From Sulfitobacter sp. (GTDB lineage Bacteria; Pseudomonadota; Alphaproteobacteria; Rhodobacterales; Rhodobacteraceae), in the NCBI GenBank assembly GCA_029252045.1, contig JAQXCD010000020.1, positions 1 to 64,000 on the forward strand: a stretch of DNA of 64,000 nt, given 5' to 3'. A program made the position numbers and the translations under genes. Shown one piece after another: positions 50,387 through 60,776 of the stretch. Numbering within the stretch: the stretch's first letter is position 1; each line of letters starts with the position of its first letter. A model generated the notes under the pieces. That model searched no databases. It was given only the letters and a program-made list of their open reading frames with translations, and was not told where the DNA came from.

Positions 50387-51351
50387 ACATCGACATGATC
50401 CGTGCCGCCGCCACCCGCATCGAGGGGCATGCGCGGCGCACACCACTGCTCAGCTCCCCTTTTCTGGACGCGATCGCAGGCCGCCGCGTCTGGATCAAGC
50501 CGGAGTGCTTACAGCACACGGGCAGCTTCAAATTTCGCGGTGGGTATAGTGCCCTCAGCGCGCTTGCGCCCGATGTGCGCGCCAAAGGTGTGATCGCCTT
50601 CTCCTCCGGCAACCATGCGCAGGGTGTGGCCCTGGCCGCTGCCATGCACGGCACATCTTCGGTCATCGTGATGCCATCCGAGGCGCCACAGCTGAAAATC
50701 GAAAACACCCGCGCCCTTGGTGCCGAGGTTGTTCTATATGACCGCGCAACGGAATCGCGCGACGAAATAGGCGACCGCCTGAGCGCCGAGCGTGGCCTGA
50801 CCCTGATCAAACCCTACGACGAACCGCAAGTAATAGCCGGCCAAGGCACCTGCGGGCTGGAGATTGCCCAAGACGCCAACGCGCTGGGGATCAAGAACGC
50901 TGATGTGCTTGTCTGTTGTGGCGGTGGCGGCCTAACCGCCGGAGTAGCACTCGCGCTTGAGGCCGACGCCCCCACCCTGCGCGCGCGCCCCGCAGAGCCA
51001 CAAGGCTTTGACGATGTGGCGCGTTCGCTGGCTTCCGGCACGATAAAGCGGAACGCGGCCCTGTCAGGCAACATCTGCGATGCGATCATTACCCCGCAAC
51101 CGGGAGATCTGACCTTCCCGATTATGCAGCGTCTGTGCGGATCAGGCCTTGCCGTCTCAGAGCAAGAAGTCTTACGCGCCATGGCACATGCGTTCCTGCG
51201 GCTCAAGATCGTGGCCGAACCGGGTGGGGCGGCAGCGCTGGCTGCGGCCCTGTTCCACGGCGACGAGATTGAAGGCGATGATGTGATTGTCACCGTATCT
51301 GGCGGCAACGTAGACCCCGCCATGTTTGCCCGCGCGCTGGAGACCCTATGA
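50383..51351 (+). CDS. threonine/serine dehydratase (PLP-dependent)
   Basis: ECLQHTGSFKFRGGYSAL...FSSGNHAQGVALAA...VLVCCGGGGLTAGVALAL. Confidence 0.93.
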   Translation: MNIDMIRAAATRIEGHARRTPLLSSPFLDAIAGRRVWIKPECLQHTGSFKFRGGYSALSALAPDVRAKGVIAFSSGNHAQGVALAAAMHGTSSVIVMPSEAPQLKIENTRALGAEVVLYDRATESRDEIGDRLSAERGLTLIKPYDEPQVIAGQGTCGLEIAQDANALGIKNADVLVCCGGGGLTAGVALALEADAPTLRARPAEPQGFDDVARSLASGTIKRNAALSGNICDAIITPQPGDLTFPIMQRLCGSGLAVSEQEVLRAMAHAFLRLKIVAEPGGAAALAAALFHGDEIEGDDVIVTVSGGNVDPAMFARALETL

Positions 51352-52541
51352 CCAACTTCACCATCGCCAGTTTCAACGTCAAAAACCTGATCGGCGCAGA
51401 TCAGGAGTACTACCAATTCCAGTCCTACACCCCTGAGGAATACGCATGGAAACGGGACTGGCTGGCGGACCAGATGGTGACGCTGGACGCGGATGTCATA
51501 GGCTTTCAGGAGGTCTTTGACGAAGCCGCGCTGAGCGATGTGATCACGCTGGCAGATGCACATGGCGCCGAGCAGAACGACTTCTCCCTGCCCGACGCCG
51601 CCAAACGCTACCGCAAGCGCCCGATTTTCGACAAGCTGGCCTATGGCAGCTACCGCGAAGCCGAGATTGCCTTTGCGCCCAACTTGCATGACGGCGAAGC
51701 GGGTCACCGCCGCCCCGGCGTGGCCATTGTATCCCGCCTGGGGTTTGTGGGTGAGCCTGAAATCATTCAGGATCTGGGCCAGCCGCTGGACATTCCCTTT
51801 TCTGATGGTGGTGAAGACACCGGATTTTTCCGCATCAGCCAGTTGAGCCGCCCGATCCTCAAGGTGCGCATCCCTGTCGGCGGCCAAGTGATCACCGTCT
51901 TCAACTGCCATCTGAAATCCAAACTGGGTGAATTCATCCGCCCCGCAGCGGGCGGCCACGCGCCAGAGCAAGACCTCACACAATATGATCCAGTAGGCCG
52001 CGCCTTGGGCTCTGCCCGTGCCGCCATGCGCCGGATGGCCGAGGCATGGGTCCTGCGCGGCGCGATTGTACAGGAATTGAACGCAGGTAATCCCGTCATT
52101 GTGTTGGGAGATTTCAACGATTCCGAGGATGCCGTCAGCTCCGAGATCATCAGTGGCGAACACCCGTTCAAGAACTACCAATGGATGTTGCGGCATGACG
52201 CAGAGCATCGCGGCGACCGCTATTCCGAAGCTGATGCCATACAAATCACCGAAGACATCGAGGCCGTGCGCCTGCACGCCGCAGAAAAGCTGTTTGTACG
52301 CAAATCATTGCGCGACATGGTGTTCACCTCGGCCTTTGGTGGCGTTTACGAGAGTATTGACCAGATTTACCTTTCCCGTCACTTCCTGCCCGAATATGCA
52401 GACAACATCGGCGAGATGAGCTATTTCAGCGTTCTGAACGACCATCTGACCGATGGCAGCCACCCCGAAGCGCCCTATAACAAGCTGGCCTCGGATCATG
52501 GGCAGATCATGGCGCATATCACACTCAAAGGAGAGGCATGA
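51348..52541 (+). CDS. endonuclease/exonuclease/phosphatase family protein
   Basis: FTIASFNVKNL...DVIGFQEVFDEAAL...VFNCHLKSK...VIVLGDFNDSEDA. Confidence 0.9.
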   Translation: MTNFTIASFNVKNLIGADQEYYQFQSYTPEEYAWKRDWLADQMVTLDADVIGFQEVFDEAALSDVITLADAHGAEQNDFSLPDAAKRYRKRPIFDKLAYGSYREAEIAFAPNLHDGEAGHRRPGVAIVSRLGFVGEPEIIQDLGQPLDIPFSDGGEDTGFFRISQLSRPILKVRIPVGGQVITVFNCHLKSKLGEFIRPAAGGHAPEQDLTQYDPVGRALGSARAAMRRMAEAWVLRGAIVQELNAGNPVIVLGDFNDSEDAVSSEIISGEHPFKNYQWMLRHDAEHRGDRYSEADAIQITEDIEAVRLHAAEKLFVRKSLRDMVFTSAFGGVYESIDQIYLSRHFLPEYADNIGEMSYFSVLNDHLTDGSHPEAPYNKLASDHGQIMAHITLKGEA

Positions 52542-53329
52542 TGCAGATTTTTGATACAGGCGACGTGCGCATTCACTACCGCGTAGACGGCCCTGCCGAC
52601 GGCGCACCGGTTGTTTTTGCAAACTCGCTGGGCACTGACTTGCGCCTGTGGGACCCGATCCTCCCGCTACTGCCGAAAGGCTTGCGGATCATCCGCTGGG
52701 ACAAGCGCGGGCACGGCCTGTCGAGCGTCCCCAGCGGGCCCTATAAAATGGGCGCGCTGATCAGTGATTGCGAGCGGCTGCTGGATCATCTGGAGGTGAA
52801 AGACTGCGCGTTTGTGGGCCTGAGCATTGGCGGCATGATTGCACAGGGGCTGGCGGTGAAACGGCTGGACCTGATCCGCTCTATGGTCCTCAGCAACACT
52901 GCCGCGAAAATCGGTAACCCCGCGCTGTGGGATGACCGTATCGCCGCAGTGTACGCAGGCGGGATCGAGAGCCTTGCCGATGCGGTGATGGAGCGCTGGT
53001 TCTCTGCTGATTTCCGCGCCAAGCCCGAGCTGGAGCTGTGGCGCAATATGCTGGTGCAACAGGCGAATGACGGTTATGCCGGCTGCTCTGCCGCGATTTC
53101 CGGCACCGATTTCTACACACCGACCTCCGGTTTGCGTCTGCCCTGTCTGGGCATCGCCGGCACCGAAGACGGATCAACCCCGCCCGATCTGGTGCGCGAA
53201 ACGACAGACCTGATCCCCGGATCGAAATTCCACCTCATCCGCCGTGCAGGCCATTTGCCCTGTGTCGAGCAGCCAGAGGAATACGCACGCGTTCTGACCG
53301 AATTCCTGCACAGCACCGGCCACATCTAA
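52538..53329 (+). CDS. pcaD: 3-oxoadipate enol-lactonase PcaD
   Basis: VVFANSLGTDLRLWDPILPLLPKGLRIIRWDKRGHGLSSVPSGPYKMGALISDCERLLDHLEVKDCAFVGLSIGGMIAQGLA. Confidence 0.93.
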   Translation: MMQIFDTGDVRIHYRVDGPADGAPVVFANSLGTDLRLWDPILPLLPKGLRIIRWDKRGHGLSSVPSGPYKMGALISDCERLLDHLEVKDCAFVGLSIGGMIAQGLAVKRLDLIRSMVLSNTAAKIGNPALWDDRIAAVYAGGIESLADAVMERWFSADFRAKPELELWRNMLVQQANDGYAGCSAAISGTDFYTPTSGLRLPCLGIAGTEDGSTPPDLVRETTDLIPGSKFHLIRRAGHLPCVEQPEEYARVLTEFLHSTGHI

Positions 53330-53354
53330 CCCGCGACCCCGACAGGACCCCCCC

Positions 53355-54680
53355 ATGACCGCATCCGTTTTTGACAGCCCGCTCTACGCACATCTGTTTC
53401 CCACCGGCGAGGCAGGCAGGCTGTTTTCCGACACAGCCTCCATCCGCGCAATGCTGCTGGTCGAGGGGGCCTTGGCCAAGGCCCAAGGTGCGCAAGGCAT
53501 CATCCCCGAGCTGAGCGCAAAGGCCATCCAGCGCGCCACAATGGAAATCCAGATTGATCCGGGTGCCATTGCACGCGCCACGGGTGAAAACGGGGTGAGT
53601 GTGCCGGGCCTTGTCGCCGCCTTCCGCGGCGAGATGAACGCGCCGGAGCATGCGCAATTTGTCCACTGGGGCGCGACATCGCAAGACATCATCGACACAG
53701 GCCTGATGCTCCGCTTGCGCCAGTTGCTGCTATTGGCCGAGGCCGATTTGCGCATCGTGATCGCCGCACTGGCCGGCCAAGCCGAAACCCACGCTGCAAC
53801 CCCGATGGCTGGCCGCACTTATGGCCAGCAGGCCACACCCACCAGCTGGGGGGCTGTGGTGGCGGATTGGGGCCATGCCCTTTGCGATCTGCTGGAGGCT
53901 CTTCCGGCCCTGCGGGCGTCATCGCTGCTTGTGTCGCTCTCCGGCGCGGCGGGCACCTCCTCTGCGCTGGGACCGGACGCAGCCGCAACCCGCGCCGCCC
54001 TTGCCGAGGGCTTGGGTCTGCACGACCCCGCGCGCAGCTGGCATGTGGACCGTGGCCCGGTCCTGCGGATTGCGGACTGGCTGGCACAGCTGACATCTGT
54101 GCTTGCACGGATGGGGGCCACTCTGGTCGCGCTGACCGGAAGCGAGCTGGGCGAGATCACGCTGGGCGTGGCCGGTGCCTCCTCAACCATGCCGCAAAAA
54201 CAAAATCCGGTGGGGCCATCCGCCTTGCAAGCCTTGGGGCATCAAGCCACGGGCCTGCGCGCAGCCCTTGCCCCCGCTACCCAGCACCTGCACCAGCGCG
54301 ACGGGGCAGCTTGGTTTGCCGAGTGGATGGTCCTGCCCCAAATCGCCCTTGGCGCGGCTTGCGCCTTGCAGCACGCAAAATCCCTCGCGACCGGCATGAC
54401 TCCAAACACGGACCGCATGGCACAGACCCTTGGCGGTGGCTTGGGTCTAATCCACGCCGAAGCGCTCAGCTTTGCGCTGGCGGGCAAAATGCATCGCCCC
54501 GCCGCACAGGCCGAGACCAAAGCCCTCTGCCGTACGGCGCAGGAAACAGCGACAGAACTGGAAGTACTGGCACGCACAGCCCACCCCGATTTACCCGACG
54601 GCCTGTTTGATGCAGCCCAATCTCTTGGCCTTGCACCAGCAGAAGCGCGGGCCTTTGCCACACGCGCGCAGGCACTGTAG
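53355..54680 (+). CDS. pcaB: 3-carboxy-cis,cis-muconate cycloisomerase PcaB
   Basis: SVFDSPLYAHLFPTGEAGRLFSDTASIRAMLLVEGALAKAQ...HWGATSQDIIDTG...GASSTMPQKQNPVGPSAL. Confidence 0.95.
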   Translation: MTASVFDSPLYAHLFPTGEAGRLFSDTASIRAMLLVEGALAKAQGAQGIIPELSAKAIQRATMEIQIDPGAIARATGENGVSVPGLVAAFRGEMNAPEHAQFVHWGATSQDIIDTGLMLRLRQLLLLAEADLRIVIAALAGQAETHAATPMAGRTYGQQATPTSWGAVVADWGHALCDLLEALPALRASSLLVSLSGAAGTSSALGPDAAATRAALAEGLGLHDPARSWHVDRGPVLRIADWLAQLTSVLARMGATLVALTGSELGEITLGVAGASSTMPQKQNPVGPSALQALGHQATGLRAALAPATQHLHQRDGAAWFAEWMVLPQIALGAACALQHAKSLATGMTPNTDRMAQTLGGGLGLIHAEALSFALAGKMHRPAAQAETKALCRTAQETATELEVLARTAHPDLPDGLFDAAQSLGLAPAEARAFATRAQAL

Positions 54681-54684
54681 TCCT

Positions 54685-55884
54685 GTGCGCTTGCCCGTCA
54701 TCTTTATCCTGTTGACCGTCATGATTGATGCCATTGGCATCGGACTGATCATTCCCGTGATGCCTGACCTCATTCAAGAGGTCGGCGGCGGCACCTTGGC
54801 GCAAGCGGCCATTTGGGGAGGTATCCTGTCGACCACTTTTGCGGTGATGCAGTTCCTGTTCGGCCCTGTGGTGGGGGGATTGTCAGACCGCTTCGGGCGC
54901 AGGCCCATCCTGCTGGTGGCCCTTGTCGTCATGGCGCTGGACTATGTCCTAATGGCGCTTGCCGGTGCGATTTGGTTGCTGCTGGTGGGCCGTGTGATTG
55001 GCGGGATCACCGCTGCGACCCATTCGACCGCCTCCGCTTATATCGCCGACATCTCTGCTCCGCATGAACGCGCTGCACGGTTTGGTTTGGTGGGGGCCGC
55101 CTTTGGGGCGGGATTTGTACTGGGGCCGCTGTTGGGCGGCGTGCTGGCTGGATTTGGCACCCGCCCGCCGTTCTGGGTTGCCGCAGCACTGGCGGCTGGC
55201 AATGCCCTCTTTGGCTGGATTGTCCTCAAGGAAACCGTAACAGATGCCAAGCGACGCGCCTTTGACTGGCGGCGCGCGAATCCGCTGGGCGCCTTGCGCG
55301 CTTTGGGTCGCCTGCCGGGGCTGACGCCCTTGCTGTTGGTCTATTTCATCTATCATGTAGGTTTTGCCGTCTATCCCGCCGTCTGGTCCTATTTTGGCAA
55401 GGAACGGTTTGACTGGGCACCCGCCACCATCGGCCTGTCGCTGGGGCTGTTCGGATTAACCATGGCACTGATACAGGGCGGATTGATCCGCCCGATCCTG
55501 AAGGCGCTGGGTGAACGCGGTACGGTTATCACGGGCCATCTGTTTAGCATCACAAGCCTGATCCTGATTGCGATGGTCACCTCCGGAACCTGGGTACTGC
55601 TGCTGACACCGCTTGCGGCAATGGGCGGGATCATCCCCCCCGCGCTGCAAGGCATCATGTCCGCCCGCGTCGCAGATGACGCCCAAGGCGAGCTGCAAGG
55701 CGCACTGACCTCCGTTTCTGCTTTGGCGATGATCCTGTCGCCGCTGGTGATGACCTATATCTTCGCCCGCTTCACAGATGCTGCAGCGCCAGTGTACCTG
55801 CCCGGCGCCCCATTTCTGCTGGCCGCAAGCCTCAGCACGCTGGGCATTGCAGCGCTGCTGATCGGGACCCGGCGCGGCAGCTGA
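54685..55884 (+). CDS. MFS transporter, TetA-like
   Basis: GTG start; IDAIGIGLIIPVMPDLI...FGPVVGGLSDRFGRRPILLVALVVMALDYVLMALA...YIADISAPHERAARFGLVGAAFGAGFVLGPLLGG. Confidence 0.92.
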   Translation: MRLPVIFILLTVMIDAIGIGLIIPVMPDLIQEVGGGTLAQAAIWGGILSTTFAVMQFLFGPVVGGLSDRFGRRPILLVALVVMALDYVLMALAGAIWLLLVGRVIGGITAATHSTASAYIADISAPHERAARFGLVGAAFGAGFVLGPLLGGVLAGFGTRPPFWVAAALAAGNALFGWIVLKETVTDAKRRAFDWRRANPLGALRALGRLPGLTPLLLVYFIYHVGFAVYPAVWSYFGKERFDWAPATIGLSLGLFGLTMALIQGGLIRPILKALGERGTVITGHLFSITSLILIAMVTSGTWVLLLTPLAAMGGIIPPALQGIMSARVADDAQGELQGALTSVSALAMILSPLVMTYIFARFTDAAAPVYLPGAPFLLAASLSTLGIAALLIGTRRGS

Positions 55885-55985
55885 TCGGTTTCCCCTGCAC
55901 CTTCATAGAAAAGCCCCTTGTCGGGGCCGCCAATCTGCGCAACGGTCAGGCCTGAACCTTACGAACGACAAACAGGAGAGACGCG

Positions 55986-57218
55986 ATGCAATTGAAGGAT
56001 CTGGATGTCATCGTAACAGCCCCTCCGGCGCCGGGATGGGGCGGGCGCTATTGGATTTTGGTGAAAGTCACCACTGCCTGCGGGATTGTTGGCTGGGGCG
56101 AATGCTATGCCTCCTCCGTCGGACCAGAGGCCATGCGCGCCGTGATCGAGGACGTATTTGCCCGCCACATGGCAGGCGAGAACCCCGAAAATATCGAGAT
56201 GATGTTCCGCCGCGCCTATTCCTCCGGCTTTACCCAGCGGCCCGACCTGACGGTGATGGGTGCGTTTTCCGGGCTAGAGATCGCCTGCTGGGACATTCTG
56301 GGAAAAGCGCGAGAGCGGCCCGTTTATGCCCTGCTGGGCGGTGTGATGAATGCCCGCGTGCGGGCCTATACCTATCTCTATCCGCTGCCGCACCATGATG
56401 TTGCGGCCTTCTGGAGCTCGCCCGAAATGGCGGCGGAATCTGCGCTAGATGCAGTTGCGCGCGGATATACGGCGGTGAAGTTCGACCCCGCCGGCCCCTA
56501 TACGCGACGCGGCGGCCATATGCCCGCGATGATGGACATCACCCAGTCGGTCGCGTTTTGCAAAGCGATCCGCGAAGCGGTCGGTGACCGTGCCGATCTG
56601 CTGTTCGGTACCCACGGCCAGTTCACAACCGCCGGCGCCATCCGGCTGGGTCAGGCGCTAGAGCCCTATAGCCCGCTGTGGTTCGAAGAACCAATTCCGC
56701 CGGATAATGTGGCCGAGATGGCCAAGGTTGCGGGGGCGGTGCGCATCCCCGTGGCAACAGGTGAACGCCTGACGACCAAAGCGGAGTTTGCAACCGTTTT
56801 GCGCAGTGGCGCTGCAACGATCCTACAACCTGCCTTGGGCCGTGCAGGTGGCATTTGGGAGATGAAAAAGGTCGCGGCCATGGCCGAGGTCTACAACGCA
56901 CAAATGGCACCACATCTCTATGCGGGCCCCGTGGAATGGGCAGCCAATATCCATTTGGCCGTGAGCATCCCCAACCTGCTGATGGCCGAGTCGATCGAGA
57001 CACCGTTCCATGACAATCTAATCAAGGGCAGCATCCGCGTGGAGGATGGCTATATCAACGCCCCCACCGCGCCTGGTCTCGGGATCGAAGTAGACGAAGA
57101 TATGGCGCGCGCGCACCCCTATACCGGCACCGGCCTGCATCTGGAAATGCAGGAGGCGCCCTGCGATTATGTCAACGGCAACCGATTTGAAGGCGGGGCG
57201 CCCGCACCAAAAGAGTAA
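55986..57218 (+). CDS. enolase superfamily mandelate racemase/muconate lactonizing enzyme family (sugar-acid dehydratase-like)
   Basis: ILVKVTTACGIVGWGECYAS...GLEIACWDILGKARERPVYALLGG...YTAVKFDPAGPY...WFEEPIPPDNVAEMAKVA...VATGERL. Confidence 0.9.
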   Translation: MQLKDLDVIVTAPPAPGWGGRYWILVKVTTACGIVGWGECYASSVGPEAMRAVIEDVFARHMAGENPENIEMMFRRAYSSGFTQRPDLTVMGAFSGLEIACWDILGKARERPVYALLGGVMNARVRAYTYLYPLPHHDVAAFWSSPEMAAESALDAVARGYTAVKFDPAGPYTRRGGHMPAMMDITQSVAFCKAIREAVGDRADLLFGTHGQFTTAGAIRLGQALEPYSPLWFEEPIPPDNVAEMAKVAGAVRIPVATGERLTTKAEFATVLRSGAATILQPALGRAGGIWEMKKVAAMAEVYNAQMAPHLYAGPVEWAANIHLAVSIPNLLMAESIETPFHDNLIKGSIRVEDGYINAPTAPGLGIEVDEDMARAHPYTGTGLHLEMQEAPCDYVNGNRFEGGAPAPKE

Positions 57219-57237
57219 CGGCCCAGCCAAGAGCAAC

Positions 57238-57281
57238 AAATGAAATAGCCCGCGCAAATCACTGCGCGGGCTATTTCATTT
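57238..57281. terminator. strong bidirectional terminator, 19-bp perfect stem
   Basis: AAATGAAATAGCCCGCGCA-aatcac-TGCGCGGGCTATTTCATTT between convergent genes. Confidence 0.85.
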
Positions 57282-57300
57282 CAGATCAGATCAGGTGCAC

Positions 57301-58524
57301 TTAATAGAACGCCTGCAATCCGGTGATGGCGCGCCCGAGGATCAGCGCGTGCACGTCATGGGTCCCCTCATAGGTATTGACTGTCTCGAGGTTCATCATG
57401 TGGCGGATCACCTGGAATTCACCAGAGATACCGTTGCCGCCGTGCATGTCACGGGCATGGCGCGCAATTTCCAGCGCCTTGCCGCAGTTGTTGCGCTTGA
57501 CGATGCTGATCATCTCCGGCGCCGCATTGGCCGCATCCATCAGACGGCCCACTTGCAGCGATGCCTGAAGACCAAGGCTGATCTCGGTCATCATGTCCGC
57601 CAGCTTTTTCTGGAACAGCTGTGTTTGCGCCAGCGGCTTGTTGAACTGGTGACGGTCCAGACCATACTGGCGCGAGGCATGCATACAGAACTCGGCTGAG
57701 CCCATCACACCCCAAGAGATGCCATAGCGCGCACGGTTCAAACAGCCGAACGGACCTTTCAGGCCCTGAACATGCGGCAGCAGCGCGTCTTCGCCGACTT
57801 CCACGTTGTCCATGACAATCTCGCCCGTGATCGACGCCCGCAGGGACAGCTTGTTACCGACTTTCGGCGCGCTCAGACCCTTCATGCCTTTCTCAAGGAT
57901 AAAGCCGCGGATTTTGCCGCCATGCTCTTCCGACTTGGCCCAGACCACAAACACATCCGCAATCGGCGCGTTGGAAATCCACATTTTGGAACCGGTCAGC
58001 TTGTAGCCATTGGCAGTTTTTACCGCACGGGTTTTCATACCCGCAGGGTCAGAGCCCGCGTCAGGCTCGGTTAGGCCAAAGCAGCCGATAAATTCGCCAG
58101 ACGACAGTTTCGGCAGATACTTTTTGCGCTGCGCCTCGGAGCCATAGGCATAGATCGGATACATCACCAAGGAGGACTGAACAGACATCATCGAACGGTA
58201 GCCGCTATCTACACGCTCGACCTCACGCGCAACCAGACCGTAGGAGACATAGCTTCCGCCCAACCCGCCGTATTCTTCGGGAACCGTAATGCCAAGCAGG
58301 CCCATATCCCCCATTTCGCGGAAGATACTCGCATCGGTTTCCTCGTTCGCGAAGGCCTTGATGATGCGCGGCTGCAGCTTTTCCTGGGCATAGGAACGCG
58401 CGCTTTCCATGATCATCCGCTCGTCTTCGGACAGCTGATCGTTCAGGCGTAACGGATCGGACCATTCAAACTGGCCCAGATCGGGTGCGTCTTTGGCTTT
58501 GAGAGTAGGTGTTTCGGCGTTCAT
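57301..58524 (-). CDS. gcdH: acyl-CoA dehydrogenase, glutaryl-CoA dehydrogenase-like
   Basis: [36 protein letters not shown]...[21 protein letters not shown]...[47 protein letters not shown]. Confidence 0.93.
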   Translation of the reverse strand: MNAETPTLKAKDAPDLGQFEWSDPLRLNDQLSEDERMIMESARSYAQEKLQPRIIKAFANEETDASIFREMGDMGLLGITVPEEYGGLGGSYVSYGLVAREVERVDSGYRSMMSVQSSLVMYPIYAYGSEAQRKKYLPKLSSGEFIGCFGLTEPDAGSDPAGMKTRAVKTANGYKLTGSKMWISNAPIADVFVVWAKSEEHGGKIRGFILEKGMKGLSAPKVGNKLSLRASITGEIVMDNVEVGEDALLPHVQGLKGPFGCLNRARYGISWGVMGSAEFCMHASRQYGLDRHQFNKPLAQTQLFQKKLADMMTEISLGLQASLQVGRLMDAANAAPEMISIVKRNNCGKALEIARHARDMHGGNGISGEFQVIRHMMNLETVNTYEGTHDVHALILGRAITGLQAFY

Positions 58525-58631
58525 GGCAGGTCCTTTCAGAGGAAAAGCAGGATGATTTGGCCGGATCATTGCATATTTCTGCGGCAAGTTCTAACAATGC
58601 TTATTCCTCAACCTATGAGTTTTAGTCATAT

Positions 58632-59522
58632 ATGATCGCTCCACGCCGATACCTGCCTTCGGTCTCTGCCCTGCTGGCGTTCGAGGCATGTGCAAGACTG
58701 GGCAGTGCCACCCAAGCCGCAACAGAACTGTCGTTAACGCAATCCGCCATCAGTCGGCAGATCAAAGCGCTAGAGGGACAGCTGGGCGTTCAGCTGATGG
58801 CACGGCAAGGGCGGCGCCTGATGCTGACACAGGCAGGAACGGAATATGTCCACGAAATCCGCGAGGTGTTGGGACGGCTCGCACAGGCTTCGGTCAATGC
58901 GACCACAGACGCGCAATCTGGAACGTTGACGCTGGCCATCCTGCCCGCTTTCGGCATGCACTGGCTGGCGCCCCGTCTGGCAGACTTTGCTGCTGCTCAC
59001 CGTGAGGTGACTGTCAATCTATCGACCCGGCTTCAGCCCTTTGCGTTAGGCCCCAGCCCGTTTGATGCCGCAATCCACTTCGGTCACGAGGATTGGCCGG
59101 GCGTGCACTACCTTCCCTTGATGCCAGAGGTTGTGGTGCCGGTTTGCTCACCCGATCTGGTTGGCGCTCCTTTTGACACCCCCGCCAGCCTGCTGGCCCA
59201 TCCGCTGCTGCATCTGGAGACACGGCCACGGGCATGGGCGCGCTGGTTCGACGCCGTGGGCCACCCCTGCGCGCCCCCGCACGGAATGATGTTTGACCAA
59301 TTTGCCACCATGGCACAGGCTGCCCTGCACGGGTTGGGCATTGCCCTTTTGCCCACATTTGTGGCCGAACCCTATCTGCGCGACCGTCAGTTGGTACTGG
59401 CCAGCACCAAAACCAACGAGAGCATTGGCAGCTATTATCTGGTCTGGCCCAACGACCGTCCCGCCCCACCGCCTTTATCGGCCTTCGCAGAATGGCTTCA
59501 GGGGCAAACATCAAGCGACTAA
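58632..59522 (+). CDS. LysR family transcriptional regulator (GcvA-like), divergent from gcdH
   Basis: LPSVSALLAFEACARLGSATQAATELSLTQSAISRQIKALEGQLGVQLMARQGRRLMLTQAG. Confidence 0.93.
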   Translation: MIAPRRYLPSVSALLAFEACARLGSATQAATELSLTQSAISRQIKALEGQLGVQLMARQGRRLMLTQAGTEYVHEIREVLGRLAQASVNATTDAQSGTLTLAILPAFGMHWLAPRLADFAAAHREVTVNLSTRLQPFALGPSPFDAAIHFGHEDWPGVHYLPLMPEVVVPVCSPDLVGAPFDTPASLLAHPLLHLETRPRAWARWFDAVGHPCAPPHGMMFDQFATMAQAALHGLGIALLPTFVAEPYLRDRQLVLASTKTNESIGSYYLVWPNDRPAPPPLSAFAEWLQGQTSSD

Positions 59523-59627
59523 AACGTGGTTAATAGACCGCGGCATGCCTCACTTCAGCCACAATCGACGTCTATATCCAATTTCTGGTGACGGTGGGGG
59601 CCGAACCAAAGGAGCATATCATTTATT

Positions 59628-60062
59628 CTGCGCGCTGCCGCAACCGCAGCGGCGCTGACCTGCGCTTCAGGTCCGGCCTTGGCCGAAAACTATGATGTTC
59701 TCATCATGGACTATGCGTTTTCCCCGGAAATCAGCTATGTCAAAGCGGGCGACACGATGACCTTCATCAACATGTCCGGTATCACCCGCTCCGTCGAAAC
59801 CAGAGACAATTCGTGGGCCACAACTGAAATCATAGATGGCGCTTCGGTCACTGTTTCAGTGGTTGCCGGGATGACAAACACCTTCTTCACACGTCTCGAT
59901 GGTGTCGGCGGCAACGGGATCAACGACGGCGGTGCCGGCGGGGCTGATGTCAATGTCGACCAGGTCGTGGATACCGAGCTGACGGGTCAAGACGCAGAAG
60001 AAGGCACCATCATCGGCAGGCTCAGCTTTGGCAACGCCCCCAATACGCCAGCAAACGACTAA
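59628..60062 (+). CDS. secreted hypothetical protein, cupredoxin-like; start codon not ATG
   Basis: LRAAATAAALTCASGPALAENYDVLIMDYAFSPEISYVKAGDTMTFINMSGITRSVETRDNSWATT; signal peptide requires initiation upstream of the TTG at 59679. AAAGGAG at 59608-59614. Confidence 0.6.
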   Translation: MRAAATAAALTCASGPALAENYDVLIMDYAFSPEISYVKAGDTMTFINMSGITRSVETRDNSWATTEIIDGASVTVSVVAGMTNTFFTRLDGVGGNGINDGGAGGADVNVDQVVDTELTGQDAEEGTIIGRLSFGNAPNTPAND

Positions 60063-60089
60063 CGCTTTCAAGTGTTGCCGGGGGAAGGC

Positions 60090-60776
60090 CTAGTCCTCCT
60101 CTGGCTCTGTCCATGGCTCGATCAGCTCCGGTCCGGCAGCGCGGTTTGAATTGACCGCGCGGCCGACCCTATGCCAATGCAATACGTCATCGGCAGCCGC
60201 CCGCATCAGCGGCGCGGCCCCTTTGCCCTGCTCGCCCAGGCATAGGCCCCAATCGGGCCGCTCAATGATAACAGGCATCCTGTGATGGAGGGCCTGCATG
60301 GATGCGTTTGCAGAAACGGTAAGGGCGGCAACCGTGCGCATATCCTCGCCGCTGACCGGATCACGCCACGGCTGCCAAAGTGCTGCAAAGGCCAGCGGCG
60401 CAGCATCGCGCCGCGTGATATACCACGGGTTGCGTACCCCATCGGCGTCTTTGGTCCATTCATAAAATCCGCTAGCCACCACCAGCACAAGCCGGCCTGT
60501 CACTGCACTCCGGAAGGCCGGCTTCTCCAGCACGGTCTCGGCGCGCGCGTTGATCAACAGCGGCCCATCGCCGGGTGTTTTATACCACGCACGGATCAGC
60601 CCCCAACGCATCGCCTCCATCCGCCTCGGCTGATCGGCCCCACCTGTGATGACGGCAATCTGGTCGGTTGGGCAGATGTTGTAATTCGGCCCCTCGGGCA
60701 GCGTGTTGGCGGGTGCTGCCTCGAACATCTGCGCCATCGCTTCGGGCGGCAGGGTGAGTGCCATACGTCCGCAGAT
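60090..60776 (-). CDS. SOS response-associated peptidase (SRAP/YedK/HMCES family)
   Basis: (I)CGRMALTLPPEAMAQMFEA...PNYNICPTDQIAVIT...RWGLIRAWYK...INARAETV...GRLVLVVASGFYEW...HHRMPVII. Apparent initiator codon ATC just before the catalytic Cys. Confidence 0.9.
   Translation of the reverse strand: MCGRMALTLPPEAMAQMFEAAPANTLPEGPNYNICPTDQIAVITGGADQPRRMEAMRWGLIRAWYKTPGDGPLLINARAETVLEKPAFRSAVTGRLVLVVASGFYEWTKDADGVRNPWYITRRDAAPLAFAALWQPWRDPVSGEDMRTVAALTVSANASMQALHHRMPVIIERPDWGLCLGEQGKGAAPLMRAAADDVLHWHRVGRAVNSNRAAGPELIEPWTEPEED

Noticed and set aside
54685-55884. TetA-like MFS as an antibiotic-resistance gene
   Set aside because: Generic MFS drug/H+ antiporter similarity in a catabolic context; resistance is not supported by sequence alone.
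55911-55927. GCCCC-ttgtc-GGGGC hairpin after the MFS gene
   Set aside because: Short stem without a clear T-run; too weak to call a terminator.
58614-58630. TATGA-N7-TCATA possible LysR box between gcdH and lysR
   Set aside because: Fits a divergent LysR layout, but the half-sites are short and could be chance in an AT-rich gap.
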